In this document: positions 11,101-23,800 of the stretch, one piece after another | How positions within the stretch are numbered: the stretch's first letter is position 1 | How the letters are laid out: every line of letters begins with the position of its first letter | Assembly (NCBI RefSeq): GCF_037975245.1 | Contig: NC_092565.1 | Location: forward strand, 1,992,499 to 2,056,498 | Direction: 5' to 3' | Source: Apostichopus japonicus | Lineage: Eukaryota; Echinodermata; Holothuroidea; Aspidochirotida; Stichopodidae | DNA length: 64,000 nucleotides | Position numbers and translations under genes: made by a program | The notes under the pieces: generated by a model | The model's input: the letters and a program-made list of their open reading frames with translations, nothing else | What the model was told of the DNA's origin: nothing | Databases searched by the model: none

Positions 11101-14100
11101 ATATGAAACAGTTCTCATTGAAAATGATCATTTCATATGTGAAACATGCAGGAAAATTGTGCAAGGGTACGTGTGAAATTTGAAAAACAAATTCTTTATC
11201 AATGTTGTAAGAACATCCAGTATTTGATAGTGCAAATGTTAGCATGTCTTTTTAATTCATGTAGGTGTGTCCAAGACTACATCAACCTAATAGAACCGGC
11301 AAGCCCTTCCCCATCAGAGTCGGACACTGATGATGACATGAAGTTAGTCTTGGAGGAGAGTCTTCGAGATTTGGACAATGATCAGTAAGCATATTTACCT
11401 TAACACCATATAAACTTACTGAATTGAAAATGTGCTTACATTCACTAATCATTCCCATGCAAGCTGCTCTTCCTTTGTCTTCTCTTTCTCAACTAAATGC
11501 CTGTCAATTGGATTATATGCTGAGAGTTAGATGACCTCTCCTTTATCCATCCATGGTCACACAGTGCCAATTATGAGGGACTTAGCATAGAAATGATTGT
11601 ATGCGCAAAACATGCGGAAAGGAAAATGTTACATATCTGTCTTCCTATTCCATCTCATGGATGTGGTGTATTTAGCCATCCTCTTTTGGATGGAATGCAG
11701 CCTATCACGGATTTTTCCACAATTGTCAACGAGGAAAAATGAATTGTGATGTCATCATGAGAGGCGTGCATCAGCTGGGGCTTTGAACATAGCATATTGA
11801 AATAAGATATAAACCATGCTGGCATGGGCAGATACATTGCTGTGCAGGGACTACAGGGTGATGATCATTAGCATGCTGTCTGTTTATAACTTATAAGATT
11901 AGGGAGGCCAGTTGTTTGATATTAGAGCATCAGCAGGGAATTCAATAATTTTAGCAAAGTTGGTTTTTTTCTTTGTGTCATTTCCCAGTGATCAAACAGC
12001 TCTAGTGGCTCAAATGCAGAGTAAGCTGGTGACCTACCGTGGTCTACGAGAGGCGCAGTCAGTGGACTTAGTCATTCGTAGAAAGAAAGTTATCAAAACT
12101 GCCACTGATGTAATTAGAAAACAGACAGAATTTTCCTTTTACAAAGATCCAGTCATCCATTTCTCTGGTGAAGATGCAGTCGACCTTGGTGGGCCAAAAA
12201 GAGAGTTTTTTAGGTATGTTTTGGTGTTTTAACACATTTTCTCTTTCTCTGTCTAATCTTTGTTGTTTGAATGATTAGTATAAAAGCTCTTTGCTAGAGG
12301 TCAAAGTTACATGAATGTTTATGAATCTCAAACTTGAATCTTCCAGTCACTTACTATTCCTTACCTCATAATTGTGTGGTTATATGATTTCATCTTTAAG
12401 CTTGTTCCTGGTATTTTTCTAATTATATGGCATGTTAACTGTGTTTGGATGAGGTGAAAAATCATATGATGTCAAACCATAACCACTTTGTGATGATGTT
12501 GAAAATAATAATAATGAACATTACGTACCATAAGTTTTTCACTAAAGGTTAAAGGGTGAAAATATCTTAGAATCATGTCTATGGAAAGTTCTGAAGTTTT
12601 GGTATGGAATTGTTGGAATATTATTATCCCCATGCCAGATAATTTGCTAAAAAGGACAAGCTCAATGCATTTTTGCATTGTGTTTATCTAGTGTGCCTAT
12701 GGAGTTTTGTAGCAGATGTCATAATTATCAATAGCGTGTGACATCTTCGTCCTGAAATGAGCTTTTGTTTTGTTACTGAAACCTGTAGATGCTATTGTAG
12801 TCTAACATACTTACTATGCCATCCTGTTTCTCAAATCAAGCAGTAAATAATACATCAATTTGGTACATCATAGACCAAGTGCACTTTAGCATCTTTTGTA
12901 CATCTTACTTTGTAACAAAGTGTTCATAATCAGTCTTGGTGGTCTTAATTTTATATTTTACAGATTGTTGTTAACACAACAGTTGGCATCCCTCAGCATT
13001 TTTGAGGGAAAGCCTGGAAAGCTTTACTTCTCCCATGACATTGATTTGTTGGAAATGGGGAAGTATAAGCTGGCAGGGCAATTCATTGCTTGGAGTGTTC
13101 TTCATGGTGGCCCTGGGTTCCCTATGCTGCACCCAGGATTGTATAATCTTATGGTCGGGAAGGTCGGCAAGCCAGAGGAACAAATTGAGATATCAGATGT
13201 TACAGACATTGATGTACTGCGTCATTTAAAGACGGTACTTTCTTTGATTCTATTCTATAGTGATATAAATAATTAAACGTTGATAACTACCATTGTGCCA
13301 AAGAAAATGTTAACTTATTCACTAATAAGTAACCAGTTTTGAACATGTTGCTGTAGTGTTTACTCTGTAAGCTGTGCAGATATGTTACTTTTCCATTTTC
13401 AAAACTAAACATTTTATAAATATTATTGAAGTTTTGAGGTTTATAAAATGTTGCTAACTCTATTTTTAGAACAATGTTTTGTTTTCTGTAAAAAGTTACC
13501 ATATCAGGTAATATAATTGTCTTGATTACATTTTCATGCTTCCAAATAAATGATATGAATATATTTCTGAAGAGAAGTTGGTAAGCAGAATCTTCAGTGA
13601 GACTTGAAATCTGAGTACAACTGCATTATGACACATTTGCATAATTACTATGCTAATTGTGCATACAGAGCACAACAAGCCCAAAAATTAAAACTGTTGT
13701 GTATGTCAGTTGATTAAATGTTCAAGGAGTATTTTAAAATTACATGCAAATACATCAGACATTGATCAGAATTCAAAAGTGGTTTCCATGCATTTAATGT
13801 GTTAAATTTGACTACCTTTATTTTGTGTAACATAAAACAGACTGTCCATGCATTATTATTTATTGACCCATGTAGATTGAAGGTATATCAACTGAAAGTA
13901 TGATAGACCCAGCAGTGGCAGCGGTGAGTGATTGGGCAGCCAACAGTGGATACAGTAAGATCTATTCTTTGTCTATTGATTCCAAAGAAGACACCATCAA
14001 GGCGCTGGTCAAACAGCATGTATTTTACAGGTAAGGATATATATCAAATCAATAGTTACATCCACGGTTGTATGTTCATGACAACAGTTTTCTACGTATA

Positions 14101-16059
14101 AATACATTTCACACTGTGTAACAAGTTGAAAACATTAAAGATAAAGTAAATAGTATTACTCACAACCATTAAACGGTATGCTGGGCATATCTCATGGATC
14201 TTTTTGTTCCGATGCTGTGGCATCCATTCGAACCTATGCATCCGTGTGCGTGCTTGCTTGTGTGTGTGTCTATATGCGATGCCCTAGCTTGTACACAGTG
14301 TCTTTAGAAGGAAATATCTGATTGATGTCATACTTGGCATATATGTTGGTTGTGGTGAGCAGATGATCTCTATCATTTTTAGTGGGGCTTCTTGCATATT
14401 AATGATTGGGCGGGCTTACCATAACATTATTTTAATATCAATATCTCTGCAACCGTTTATCCTATTTAGTTTATACTTTGTATGGTGATGTAACTATATA
14501 GTATATCATTTTTCACTTTAGATGTAAGGCTGAAGTGGAAGAATTCCAAGAAGGGATGGACAGTGTTGGTGGGTTTTGGCAAATGATTGCTCAAGATCCC
14601 ATGCCATTCAAGCCACTACTAACATCAACTGCAAAAAAGCTCACTTTTACCTCTTTAAAAAAATTATTCAAAGTCAATTGGTCAGATGACATTGTAAAGG
14701 AAGACCAAGAGGGGGACACTGTGTTCTGTTGGGAGCAATTCCTTCAGAAATGCCAAGGTAGGTGTATGCTTCTGCATTAATTGTGGAAGGTTACATGTAT
14801 AGATGTAGACAGGGTCAGTGTGTGTGTGACGCATACCTTGCATGCACGATTACTGTATGTTAAATTGGAGAAAATGCATATTTATTCGAGTGCAGGGCTT
14901 AAACCAAAATCTATAAAGTATAAGAGGAACATAACTCAGGCATTCTGAGGAAATTTGTATTCAATTCATTGTATGGTTCTTGAGATATTCGCAGATAAAA
15001 TTACCACGTCGGCTACCCAAATTGAGCTTGAAGCAAGCAGGTGTGATATCACCTCAATTGATGAGCAATGTTTTTTTATCGCATCTCCCTACATGTAATG
15101 TATAGGGAGATGACATATTGTACTTCACCCCACATCAGAAATGTGAGGAAGTGTGTGAGCAAAACCAAATGTCGCAAACTCCTACACTCTAAGACCGGTC
15201 GTGTTCAAACTTGGTGGGTAGGTGCCAGACCATGTAAACTCTTGCCAGCATGATTTATGATGTCAAAGGTCAAGAAACCTAAGAATTGCTTTTAAGCCAT
15301 TTTCTGCTTATCAACATGTAGGAAAAAGGCATTAAACCATGGATGTGATATGTATTGTAATGTTCAAATATTAGGATAGGACAGATTTAGGGTCAGGGTC
15401 AAATTATTATGTATATTTATGAAGAGTAAATGCGTGAACATTCCAGGTAAAACATCATTATCAGCTGATGACACTTACAGAATGAGCATTTGCAGACAGA
15501 AGACAACATTTTAAAAGTTGGGCTCTGGTCACTGTTCAATAATTGTAATAACCATGACACGAGAAACCATTGTGCATTCCTACAATTTCTTACTGGTTGT
15601 TTTAATTTGCTATTGAAAGATTATTTGCTTTTAAATATAAGTAATTTGAAGAAAATTATTACAAATTTTTTTTGGGGGAAATGCACATGCCCATTCCCTG
15701 GCCTGGTTGTCGAAGGCCTGAAGCTGGTGCTACCTCTATTAACACTTTATTGTCCATATCTTTGCATTTCTGTAGCTGGTGAGTGCAGCATGTCGGCAGA
15801 AGAAGACGATGAAAGTGTTGTTGTTGGGATGCATCATATCCTAAGATTTTGTACCGGTGCAGACTCCATACCACCTATTGGGTTTGAAAAACAAATTGAT
15901 ATCAGTTTTTATACTCCGGTCGAAGGCATCAAGCCATATCCCACATCATCAACGTGTGGCTTGGAATTGCATCTACCAAGGGGTATAACAGATGCAGAAA
16001 AATTTGCCAGATTGATGACAGAAGCAATTCTATGTTCCCCTGGGTTTGGAAAGCAGTAA
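2145..16059 (+). CDS. SAM-like/C2HC finger/UIM/HECT E3 ubiquitin ligase (G2E3-like), 14 exons
   Basis: HECT ligases accept ubiquitin from an E2 on a cysteine and pass it to substrates. Exons, all phase-consistent: 2145-2210, 3452-3593, 4298-4407, 6076-6381, 7050-8229 (interrupted by a transposon at 7146-8198), 8380-8451, 9181-9255, 10112-10177, 11265-11384, 11989-12213, 12964-13234, 13876-14030, 14522-14757, 15776-16059. Without the insertion this gives 748 residues. Residues 1-60 resemble a SAM domain (MERILISLDYPQRVVENF; LMSADQLDRLGVEGIG). A basic RPYSVP..RRKR stretch follows. A C2HC finger has C222, C225, H237 and C241. Three short acidic/polar exons and a UIM-like helix (DDDMKLVLEESLRD, near 341-356) precede the HECT domain from about 386 (FSGEDAVDLGG). 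The active-site Cys is residue 715 (STCGLELHLPRG). The start has a good Kozak context (A at -3, G at +4). The family is widespread in marine invertebrates; its substrate is unknown. The intron spans hold the SINE at 9482 and otherwise unrecognised sequence. Confidence 0.9.
7146..8198. mobile_element. hAT-like element inserted in exon 5 of the HECT gene
   Basis: The termini are CAAGGGCGGTGG on the left and, on the other strand, CAAGGGCGGCGG on the right. They are flanked by an exact 8-bp target duplication TAACTCAG (7138-7145 and 8199-8206), the signature of hAT transposition. No transposase frame is present, so it is non-autonomous. About 370 bp of it is a second hAT-like element (7664-8034). 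The insertion lies just before the codon for the last zinc-finger cysteine. Read straight through, it stops translation at 7167-7169 after about 247 residues. The duplicated target, with the preceding G, reads GTAACTCAG and offers a donor on the left and an acceptor on the right. Confidence 0.85.
7664..8034. mobile_element. Nested hAT-like MITE (family A)
   Basis: The left end CATAGGTTTAGGAGGC and right end (complement CATAGGCGTAGGAGCC) form imperfect terminal inverted repeats. They are flanked by an exact 8-bp duplication GTAGTAAA (7656-7663 and 8035-8042). A second member of the family lies at 50651-51175 in the opposite orientation. No coding capacity is seen. Confidence 0.8.
9482..9845 (+). 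mobile_element. tRNA-derived SINE in an intron of the HECT gene
   Basis: An A-box-like TGGTCAAATGG near 9489 and a B-box-like TGTTCGATACC at 9531 give the spacing of an internal Pol III promoter. They are followed by a body containing CCTTGGGCAAGGCAC, a motif seen in the central domain of several metazoan SINEs (recalled, not searched). The 3' boundary is uncertain. It lies in the intron between exons 9181-9255 and 10112-10177. Confidence 0.65.
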
Positions 16060-19000
16060 CTTCTGCTGCTATTGTTTCACTTTTATTTCTGCTATAATGG
16101 GTTTGGCAACACAACTGTTGCATATTTTCTTCATTTGCCTCTCACTTTCACACACTCTCACTCTCATTGTGATCCACAATCTCATTCTTCTACAAGTAAC
16201 TTTAATTAACATAAACTAGTTTTAATAGACTTTTTTAATTTAAAACATGCACACAAAAACAATCTTTATTATATATTCCCATGCCCTTTATAACAATTTA
16301 AGGTTTACAGTAATATTAAATCTTTGGTTGATCTAGTCTGATCTACAATTATGATGTCATAATCAAGGATTAATGTTGATTGACGAACAATCTCCATATA
16401 AGTTTCATCATATTTAATTGTGTGCATGACATCAAGTAAACACAAAACAATGCCCAACATCCATATTGGGCTAGAATGGTACTTTACATTTCTTACTTTC
16501 CAAACTAGTCACTTGCCATAAAAACATCTTGCCATGTAAAAATAAAAAGAAGATATCTACATCCCTTTATTCTTTCAATCTTAACATATTTATATTTATT
16601 TCCATATATTTCTTATACATTTGAGAGTACAAAGTGTATCAACAGACAAATATTATATATTCATGTATTTTTTCACGTCCAGCCAGCATCATAGTATTGT
16701 TATGCAGCTAGTTGAGTTGGTCATTACCATTTTCAAAGCCGGATCTTGAAAGAGTTGAACAGAATATATATATATCCTTAAATAATGGCCAATTAACATT
16801 CAATAAGTCAAACAAAAACTATGAAATGTCTTTATTAGTATGACATGCTGCTCTCATGTTGAACAAAACTGGGTAGAATTGGTTTACTTTCTGTTGATTT
16901 AACACCAACTCAATCGGCTGCTTTCATGAAGTTGCCTATGCTTGCCATATTTATTAGTGTGTGTTTATCAGTAACATTCAAGGCATGTGTTGTATTTGTG
17001 CTAAAGTGTTCCATGGTGTAATAAGGCTACTAGACTAACATTTTGCAATTAATGTTTTAAACTAGAATAGGTACTACTAGTTGCCGACTTAACTTCTGGT
17101 TTCACATGTAATAAATTAAAGCACAAATACTTAAGCCTAGACATGTTTTATACAGATCTTTCATTAATTGTTTATATACATTATTGAGGACTTTAAGCAC
17201 ATCCATAGTACTACTAAAAGCAGAGGATAAGAACAAACAACTTTGTTCTATTGTGTTCTGATTTTATCTTATCTCACTACATTCAATGCATCGGGAAAAA
17301 TGCAATTTTGTCAGATGGAAAAAATGTGCACATATCAAACCTTGAACAGTCAAACCTTTGATTTTCATAAAGAGTTTATTTCAGATATCCGTCCAATTGT
17401 TCTCAGTGATATGAATAGAAAATAAAATATACCTGCTTGCCATACAGTATTTACACAAAGTACTATTATCGCTGAGTGTTTTGGGCAAACGTTAATACCA
17501 ATGACTTTCTATTAAAGGAGCTTGGGCTACAGTGACGATCCAGTTTATTTTATCTTTAGTATCAAGCCTTACATTAGTCTTTCTACAAATAACTAAGTCT
17601 AAATGAAATCATTTGACTGTCACAACCCACTCTTTTGGTAATGGGGGGAGGGGGGGTGGAATTGTATCATGGTTTACTGAAGTGAAATGGTTATATTATA
17701 AGTCACTACTATCAATTAATGCAATAATACATTATTTTACCAGGTGCACAGTTATATCAGTTTTGTACAAAAATGTAGTTTCTTAGCATGATATAATTCC
17801 ATGTTTGTATTATTAACAAAGTTTGAGGTGATAAATTATTGTGTTTCCTTGCGAGCTGGTTTGGTTTACCAACATGTGCTAACAATTAAACATAGGGGGC
17901 ATTTTCCCAGTCTATAGAATTTCACCTGTTCTGTGAACTAGAAGCATTACACAGATGAATTGTAATGCAACTTTAGTTAAGGAAAAGGTATTGGAAAGTA
18001 AAGGTAAGCTAGGAATAGCTCATATTGATATATTACACTGTTTAATCATTGGGCTTTAATGAAAAGTTGTTGGATCAGTTTTTCTCTTTACCAAAGTACA
18101 GTCAGTAGATATTTATATAAAGAAACCAGTGATGAATGCTTCTTTGACAAAAAGGTAAAAAAATTATGAGAACAAGAGATTAATTGAAAGCAATATGAAA
18201 GGTATTCATTTATTACAATCCATACAAAAAAATATTTACATACAAATAACTATATTCATTAAAGCGTCATTTGTGTCTCTTGTAGAGTAAGCATATCTTG
18301 TTGCGAGACATAAAGTACAGTCGCCCGTGGCGGTGCCTGAACAAGCCTGGACTAATATTTGCTGACTAAGTCATTATATGGTGCAAAATCTTTTCTAGGT
18401 TGGAGAGGTAGTATCTTGGGCATATATTTTCATAGTTTTTAAGCTTTTAAACATTGTTAGAGATTTTGGCTGGGTAACGTAAGTTTTTTTTTACTCTTTG
18501 TCAAAGGATGGTTTAGAGCTACATTCCAGTAATTGTTTTCCTACAAAATGGTTTGATGTGGTCTAAAATGTATATCAAAAGTGCGATTTTAGGTGAGACC
18601 AAAATTTACTTCTTTAAAGATTTTGTACTAAAAGTTAAACCTGCACTTACATTTCCTATATGCCAATTTATAATGCAAATTACATTCTGTGTTGAACTTG
18701 TATGACCTTGGGCATATGTTTCCACATATTTTGGAACCTTTCACATATGCCTTTTGGTCGGGATCTTTAGGAAAAAACAAGGTCTTTTAAGTTTTGCTAT
18801 AGTTAAAGGGTTTAGAGTAACAATTTTTCAGTAGAGGTCAAGTTTCCATGTAAGGTCATTCAACGGGTGACTTACATATAGTAAACTACATATGATTTGC
18901 CTGAATTCATTTTTGCTTTCATATTGTTTTGTAATAAAGTTAGGAAACATTTCCCCAAACCATTTCTCCATTTACCCAAACAGGACCTTTTTTTTTTAAC

Positions 19001-19900
19001 ATTCCCTGACAATGTCAAGAATGTGAAGAATAAATGTGGGAAGTGTAGTAATAGTAACAGTTTACTGTATGGTCTGATTATAATATAGCTTGTTTCAACT
19101 TGAATGTGCTTAGTTTACTTCTGCTAAACTGGTTTAACTTAATGGTAAATGAGGTTGTAGATAAATTCCTTAGCAGCACTGAAGTAACTGATTTGGTCTT
19201 CTTCAACTTGAAGACTAGCAACATCTAAACTGAAATTATCATTCAGGATTGTTCAATGAAGATGTTTTGAGGTCAAGTCAAAGCAGGCCTTCCATTGTAT
19301 AACCTAATTTGTTACCATGACAACCCTTGTGTTGTATACATAACTCGATGTGACAAATGCTAGGTCAGTTGGAGTCAAAGTGTGCAATTACAATGTTAAG
19401 GACATTAAGCTATATGATTCTTTCACTTTGCTAACAACTTTTTACTAGTATAATTCTGATTAAATAACTTATGCAATGTCATTACTTATGCAATGCAAGA
19501 CTGTTGTTTGCATTGGATCAATGAAGGGGAATTTAACATTTTAGTAAACAAACCTTATCCCACAAGTGAAGAACCTATGACAGAAACAAACAACGGTTTG
19601 TTATCACATTATCAATTTTGGAACAGAAAATTCTGTCTTGAATTAACCTTTCATGGTTATTAGGATTTGTGAGGTGTTGAAGCCATGTTACTTAAACTGA
19701 GTGGTATTTGATTTGGCGTTAATAGTTGTGAGAATGTTCCATCCCTCCTACCAACACAAAACAATAACTTAAAAGATGGCATTATCAATTCTATAAAGGG
19801 ACAAAATCAAGAAAATTATCACAATATTGACACTGAACTACACTGGCAAATAGTGCAATGCTCTGTAGAAATGCAAATTGCTGTTTCTAGTATTAATTAC
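16060..19900. other. 3' flank of the HECT gene and intergenic sequence
   Basis: An ATTAAA near 16316 and AATAAA at 16541-16546 are candidate poly(A) signals for the HECT transcript. The remainder is AT-rich, with no recognisable exon on either strand. A terminal exon of the minus-strand integrase-core gene could lie here, because its last identified exon ends in a donor at 19900, but none was found by eye. Confidence 0.4.
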
Positions 19901-22900
19901 CTCAGTGATGAAGTCCATAGGAAAACCATAACCTATGGCAGAATGCCAAAGCTGAAAAGGAGTTTTGTTATGTTCTGTTCTTAGTTTGTGATGAAGATAA
20001 CTCTGTTGAAAAATATCCAGGTGGTTATTGATGATTGGCAAGAGCACATGATGGAGGGCAGCAAGGTCAATTTCATTTGTAACATCCAGAATGTTTTCAT
20101 CCTCCATCTTTGTAAACAGTTTGTAGTAGACACTGGCACATCCCTGAATGAAATACAAATCCCAATGTACACTCTGAAGTTGCAGCACAATTATTTCACA
20201 CTTATAGTTTTTTATTATTTACTTATTTCCATTACATTGTACATGGAGTGATAAGAAAAGATAAACAGATGAAACAAAACATATTAACTGTGTGATGTAT
20301 TCTGTGGAGTTGATTTAAGGTTTGTTGTCAACTACTTGTAAACACAGTTCTCACAACAACAAAAAAAGGGGGGGGGGGGGTCTGAGTAAAAGTAATTACA
20401 CTCATTCAAACAAATAACTGCCCCTAGTAAGACACAAATGTAAAAGCATTTTGGACACGGCAAACAAAATGTCATTATGTAGAAGTGTACCTGTCTTGTC
20501 TACTGCTTATGTGTGTAGGAAGCGCTTATGTATGTATGTGTCATCCATAAGGTGTATCACCCCTTACCCAGTTCACTATAAAGCTCATTACCATATGATG
20601 TACCAATAGTATTGAAGGGCTTTCTGGTCACTTCCCCCAACAACCATTTCGTCCAACTGCCATTTCGCCCAACCAGCCTGGTCATTTCGGCCAACCAGCA
20701 TGGTCTTTACGCCCAACCATGTTTTTACTCATATTCAGTCAGAATAATATTACTTTTTCTATTTCACTATTTCAATTTGATTCATTTTGGGTTATGTTAC
20801 TTCGTGTTAGGTAAATACAGTGAGGTCCGCTCGATATCGATAGTAGTCTAAGCAGTTATTTTGGGTATATTGGGAGGATTACACTACTTTAGGCTTGGCT
20901 GGTTGGGCGAAATGACCAGGCTGGTTGGGCGAAATGGTAAAGTTGGGCGAAATGGTTGTTTGGCGAAGTGACCAGCTTCCATTGAAGGATGGACTGAGAA
21001 CTGTAACTGAAAAAAGTTGGAAATTGCATTAAATTTCCACTTCCCTTTATCCAAGCATCTTTTCATGAACAAGTTGTATCCCAATGTGGCAACTTCACTG
21101 CAAATTTCAGAAAAATCAGCCACCAATTGTAGTAGAAGTAGGCTTTATAACAAAGAGACAGACATTAACCCATTTACACTAAGTGATATTAGTGGGTTGA
21201 GCTTAAAACGTACTGTGAACATATCTCTCCAAAGTCTTTCAATTCTCTGATTGTGGACACTCCTTCCTGTAATGAAGTGCCCACGCCCTGGCCCTCTTAA
21301 AGGATGTGCCATCATGAATGCACAGACACTGGTATTCTCACCACCCTTGTCAGATCTGACTGTCCATGGCAACCCATACTGCAAAACACCTTCCTTAAAT
21401 GCAGAAAGCATTGTGTGCGCCCTGTTGTTAGTGGAGCACCTTAAGAAAACTGGAATTCTGCTGTAGCCATCAATGCCCCCATGTATTACATAATGCCATC
21501 TTAAAAATTAAACATGAAAATTGCATGCATGATCAACAGTTGGTTTAATTATCAAATTTAATCTTTTAAGTTAGAAAACAAACATGAATTACAACCATGA
21601 TGATTCCTGTTCAAGTACTACTGTACAGTAGTACTAATGTACAGTACTATTTTAGAAATTAATAGCAATGTCAAACAAAGCATCCACTGGTGGTTGCCAC
21701 ATATTACACACACAGTATCCAATTTGTGTATTGCACATATGATAATATCATTACTGTCGATTGTTATAGGATTGAAATTCTGTGTCTGCCTCCATGCAAT
21801 ATCAGCCGTTGCTTAATATTCAAGAACTTGAATTTTTTTAAAATCACCATTTTCACACATCTTCTAACATGTGGGTGGCCTCAAGATGCAGAAGGCAATG
21901 AAATTATATGTTAAGCATGTATGCTTTATGTCAACTTCCTAAATGTATATTTGGATGTAGGCTTACCTTATTAATTTATGATTTCCATCAATATGCCAGA
22001 GTGAGTTAGGGCCAGGAACACTGTACTGCCTTCTGTGAAGCGCTACTCTCTTTCTGGTATCCACTCCTAAAAAGGAAAAGGGTGTTTTGTTCTAAGACAA
22101 TTGAACTTTCAAGGAGTAAGGAACTCAAATATGACATGCTGCAAAAGCCATAACACAAAAGCCATGAACCAACCCACTTTAATACCATTTAAATATTGTC
22201 ACTGGATGTCAAAAGAAAGAAAACATCATATCTGGAATCTGGATTCTTTAAAATGGGATTTGGAATGTTCTTCAAACTAGTGGACAGTCATTTGTCAGAG
22301 AAGGTAACCTACACAAATTCAACTGAGAGCAAGATTGGTCAAAATATGAGTTCTTTAACATTTCCATGTATACTTCTCCTCAAAAGACTTTGTCATCTCA
22401 TTTTGACCACTGTTGACAGCAGTTGTCAATTGATGAAGGGCAACCAATCCACCTAGTAGGTGGATGAAATGTGAATATCATGGACATCAAGAAAGGTCAA
22501 AATACAAAATCATTTAATCTGCTTCTCTTCCAAGAGACTGTCAGTGACAGGACCAAGGTTAGTGACAATCATTTGCTGATGAATGTATGAGTACAATATA
22601 CATAACTTCACATGAATATAGATGGTGAAAGGTCATAATGTTCAGTCAAACTGCTCCTTTCCCCATGAATTTTGTGTATTTTTTATTATTGACAATCATA
22701 AGTTGATGTAAGGGAATAAAAACTGGTACAAATATAGAATATCAACTGTCAATTACACAATATAAAGGAGAGACCCAAACCAGCAATCACTCAAAATGTA
22801 ACTCATGTAAGGGATGTTGCCTTCAATCTGTTGCACATGGGGATCAGGTGTTAGAATAAAATTGACTCAGGCACTGACAAATTCATTGGAGGTCATATGT

Positions 22901-23800
22901 GGAGGTTATAATAAGTTAACATCTATTTGCAACATTCACTATTCTGGGCAGTTGTATAACTAAAATTGTATTACCTTTCTTGGTGAACGTCACAGCAACC
23001 GACATACAGTATATCCAAATTTGCATGTTGAAATAATACTTTCAAAGGCAAATTTGTTCCGTAGGCCTATGTAAATTGTATTACTCACTCTTCAGGTGAA
23101 GTACTTTGCCTTCTGTATCAATTTAACATTTAATGAATTTAATAGTGTATATTTCAGAGCTTGCCTTGGGTGAGCTGAAGTAATTACATGGCTCATAAGT
23201 AGTTAGAGAGTACCTTATGAAATTGTTAGAGATAAGTGCCCTGAGTTTTAGTTCGGATAAAGTTGGAACAGTTACGTACATGTACTTCCTTACTGAGTTC
23301 ATAACTCTACAAAGGAGATCGATGATGCATCCATCTGTACACACATTATTTGTACGCAGTGATATTTTGACATGATAGTTTGTGGTGTACAGTATATATG
23401 GCTCAGAATGATTAAGCTATTTAGAATATTCCAGACATTTTGCATGTAGGTTGCCTCATAATTCCCTCAATTGAGGGTATGAAACACTATATCAAAATGT
23501 TTAAGATGTAAACCACTGTACTCATAACTGTTGTAAGCAGGGGTCGTCGTACCTGAAAAGTAGTTGTTCTATTTTATTTTTTTATACATGTATGTATTAC
23601 TTACAAACTAGCACTGTGTTCCACATTGTTTCATCACTATGTTAACAACATACCATCAGGGTCAACTCTGCGAATGGACTGTCTAATCCTATCACGTTGA
23701 ACATGTACATTCTTTGATGCTAGAAGACCAGCAACCATCTTCTCACCATAGGATGGATTCTTTCCAACAGCAGCTTTCACCATCTCATCCAACTCTGCAT
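19901..23800 (-). CDS. Integrase catalytic core (rve-type DDE) protein, partial, four exons
   Basis: Exons on the minus strand, in order, are 23654-23800, 21967-22066, 21214-21499 and 19901-20143. Phases agree at every junction and give about 258 residues. The first exon has a helix-turn-helix-like stretch ([19 protein letters not shown] ... IRRVDPDG). The second carries [17 protein letters not shown] with the first catalytic Asp. The third has VRSDKGGEN (second Asp) and HNQRIERLW (Glu), spaced D-56-D-36-E. The fourth has a conserved C-terminal block ending FITE. This matches the intron-containing integrase-core proteins common in fish and marine invertebrates, which look like transposon-derived host genes or unclassified elements. 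The start exon upstream of 23800 and any exon after 19901 were not found. All three catalytic acids are retained. Confidence 0.75.
20619..20980. mobile_element. Foldback MITE with long terminal inverted repeats
   Basis: The two ends are inverted copies about 90 bp long. They contain subterminal repeats of CATTTCGCCCAACCA. The element is flanked by an exact 8-bp duplication ATTGAAGG (20611-20618 and 20981-20988). It lies in the intron between the third and fourth exons of the integrase-core gene. No coding capacity is seen. Confidence 0.85.

Noticed and set aside
14160-15300. Possible transposon in introns of the HECT gene
   Set aside because: Phrases look repetitive and there is a small palindrome near 15084-15115, but no termini or target duplication could be identified.
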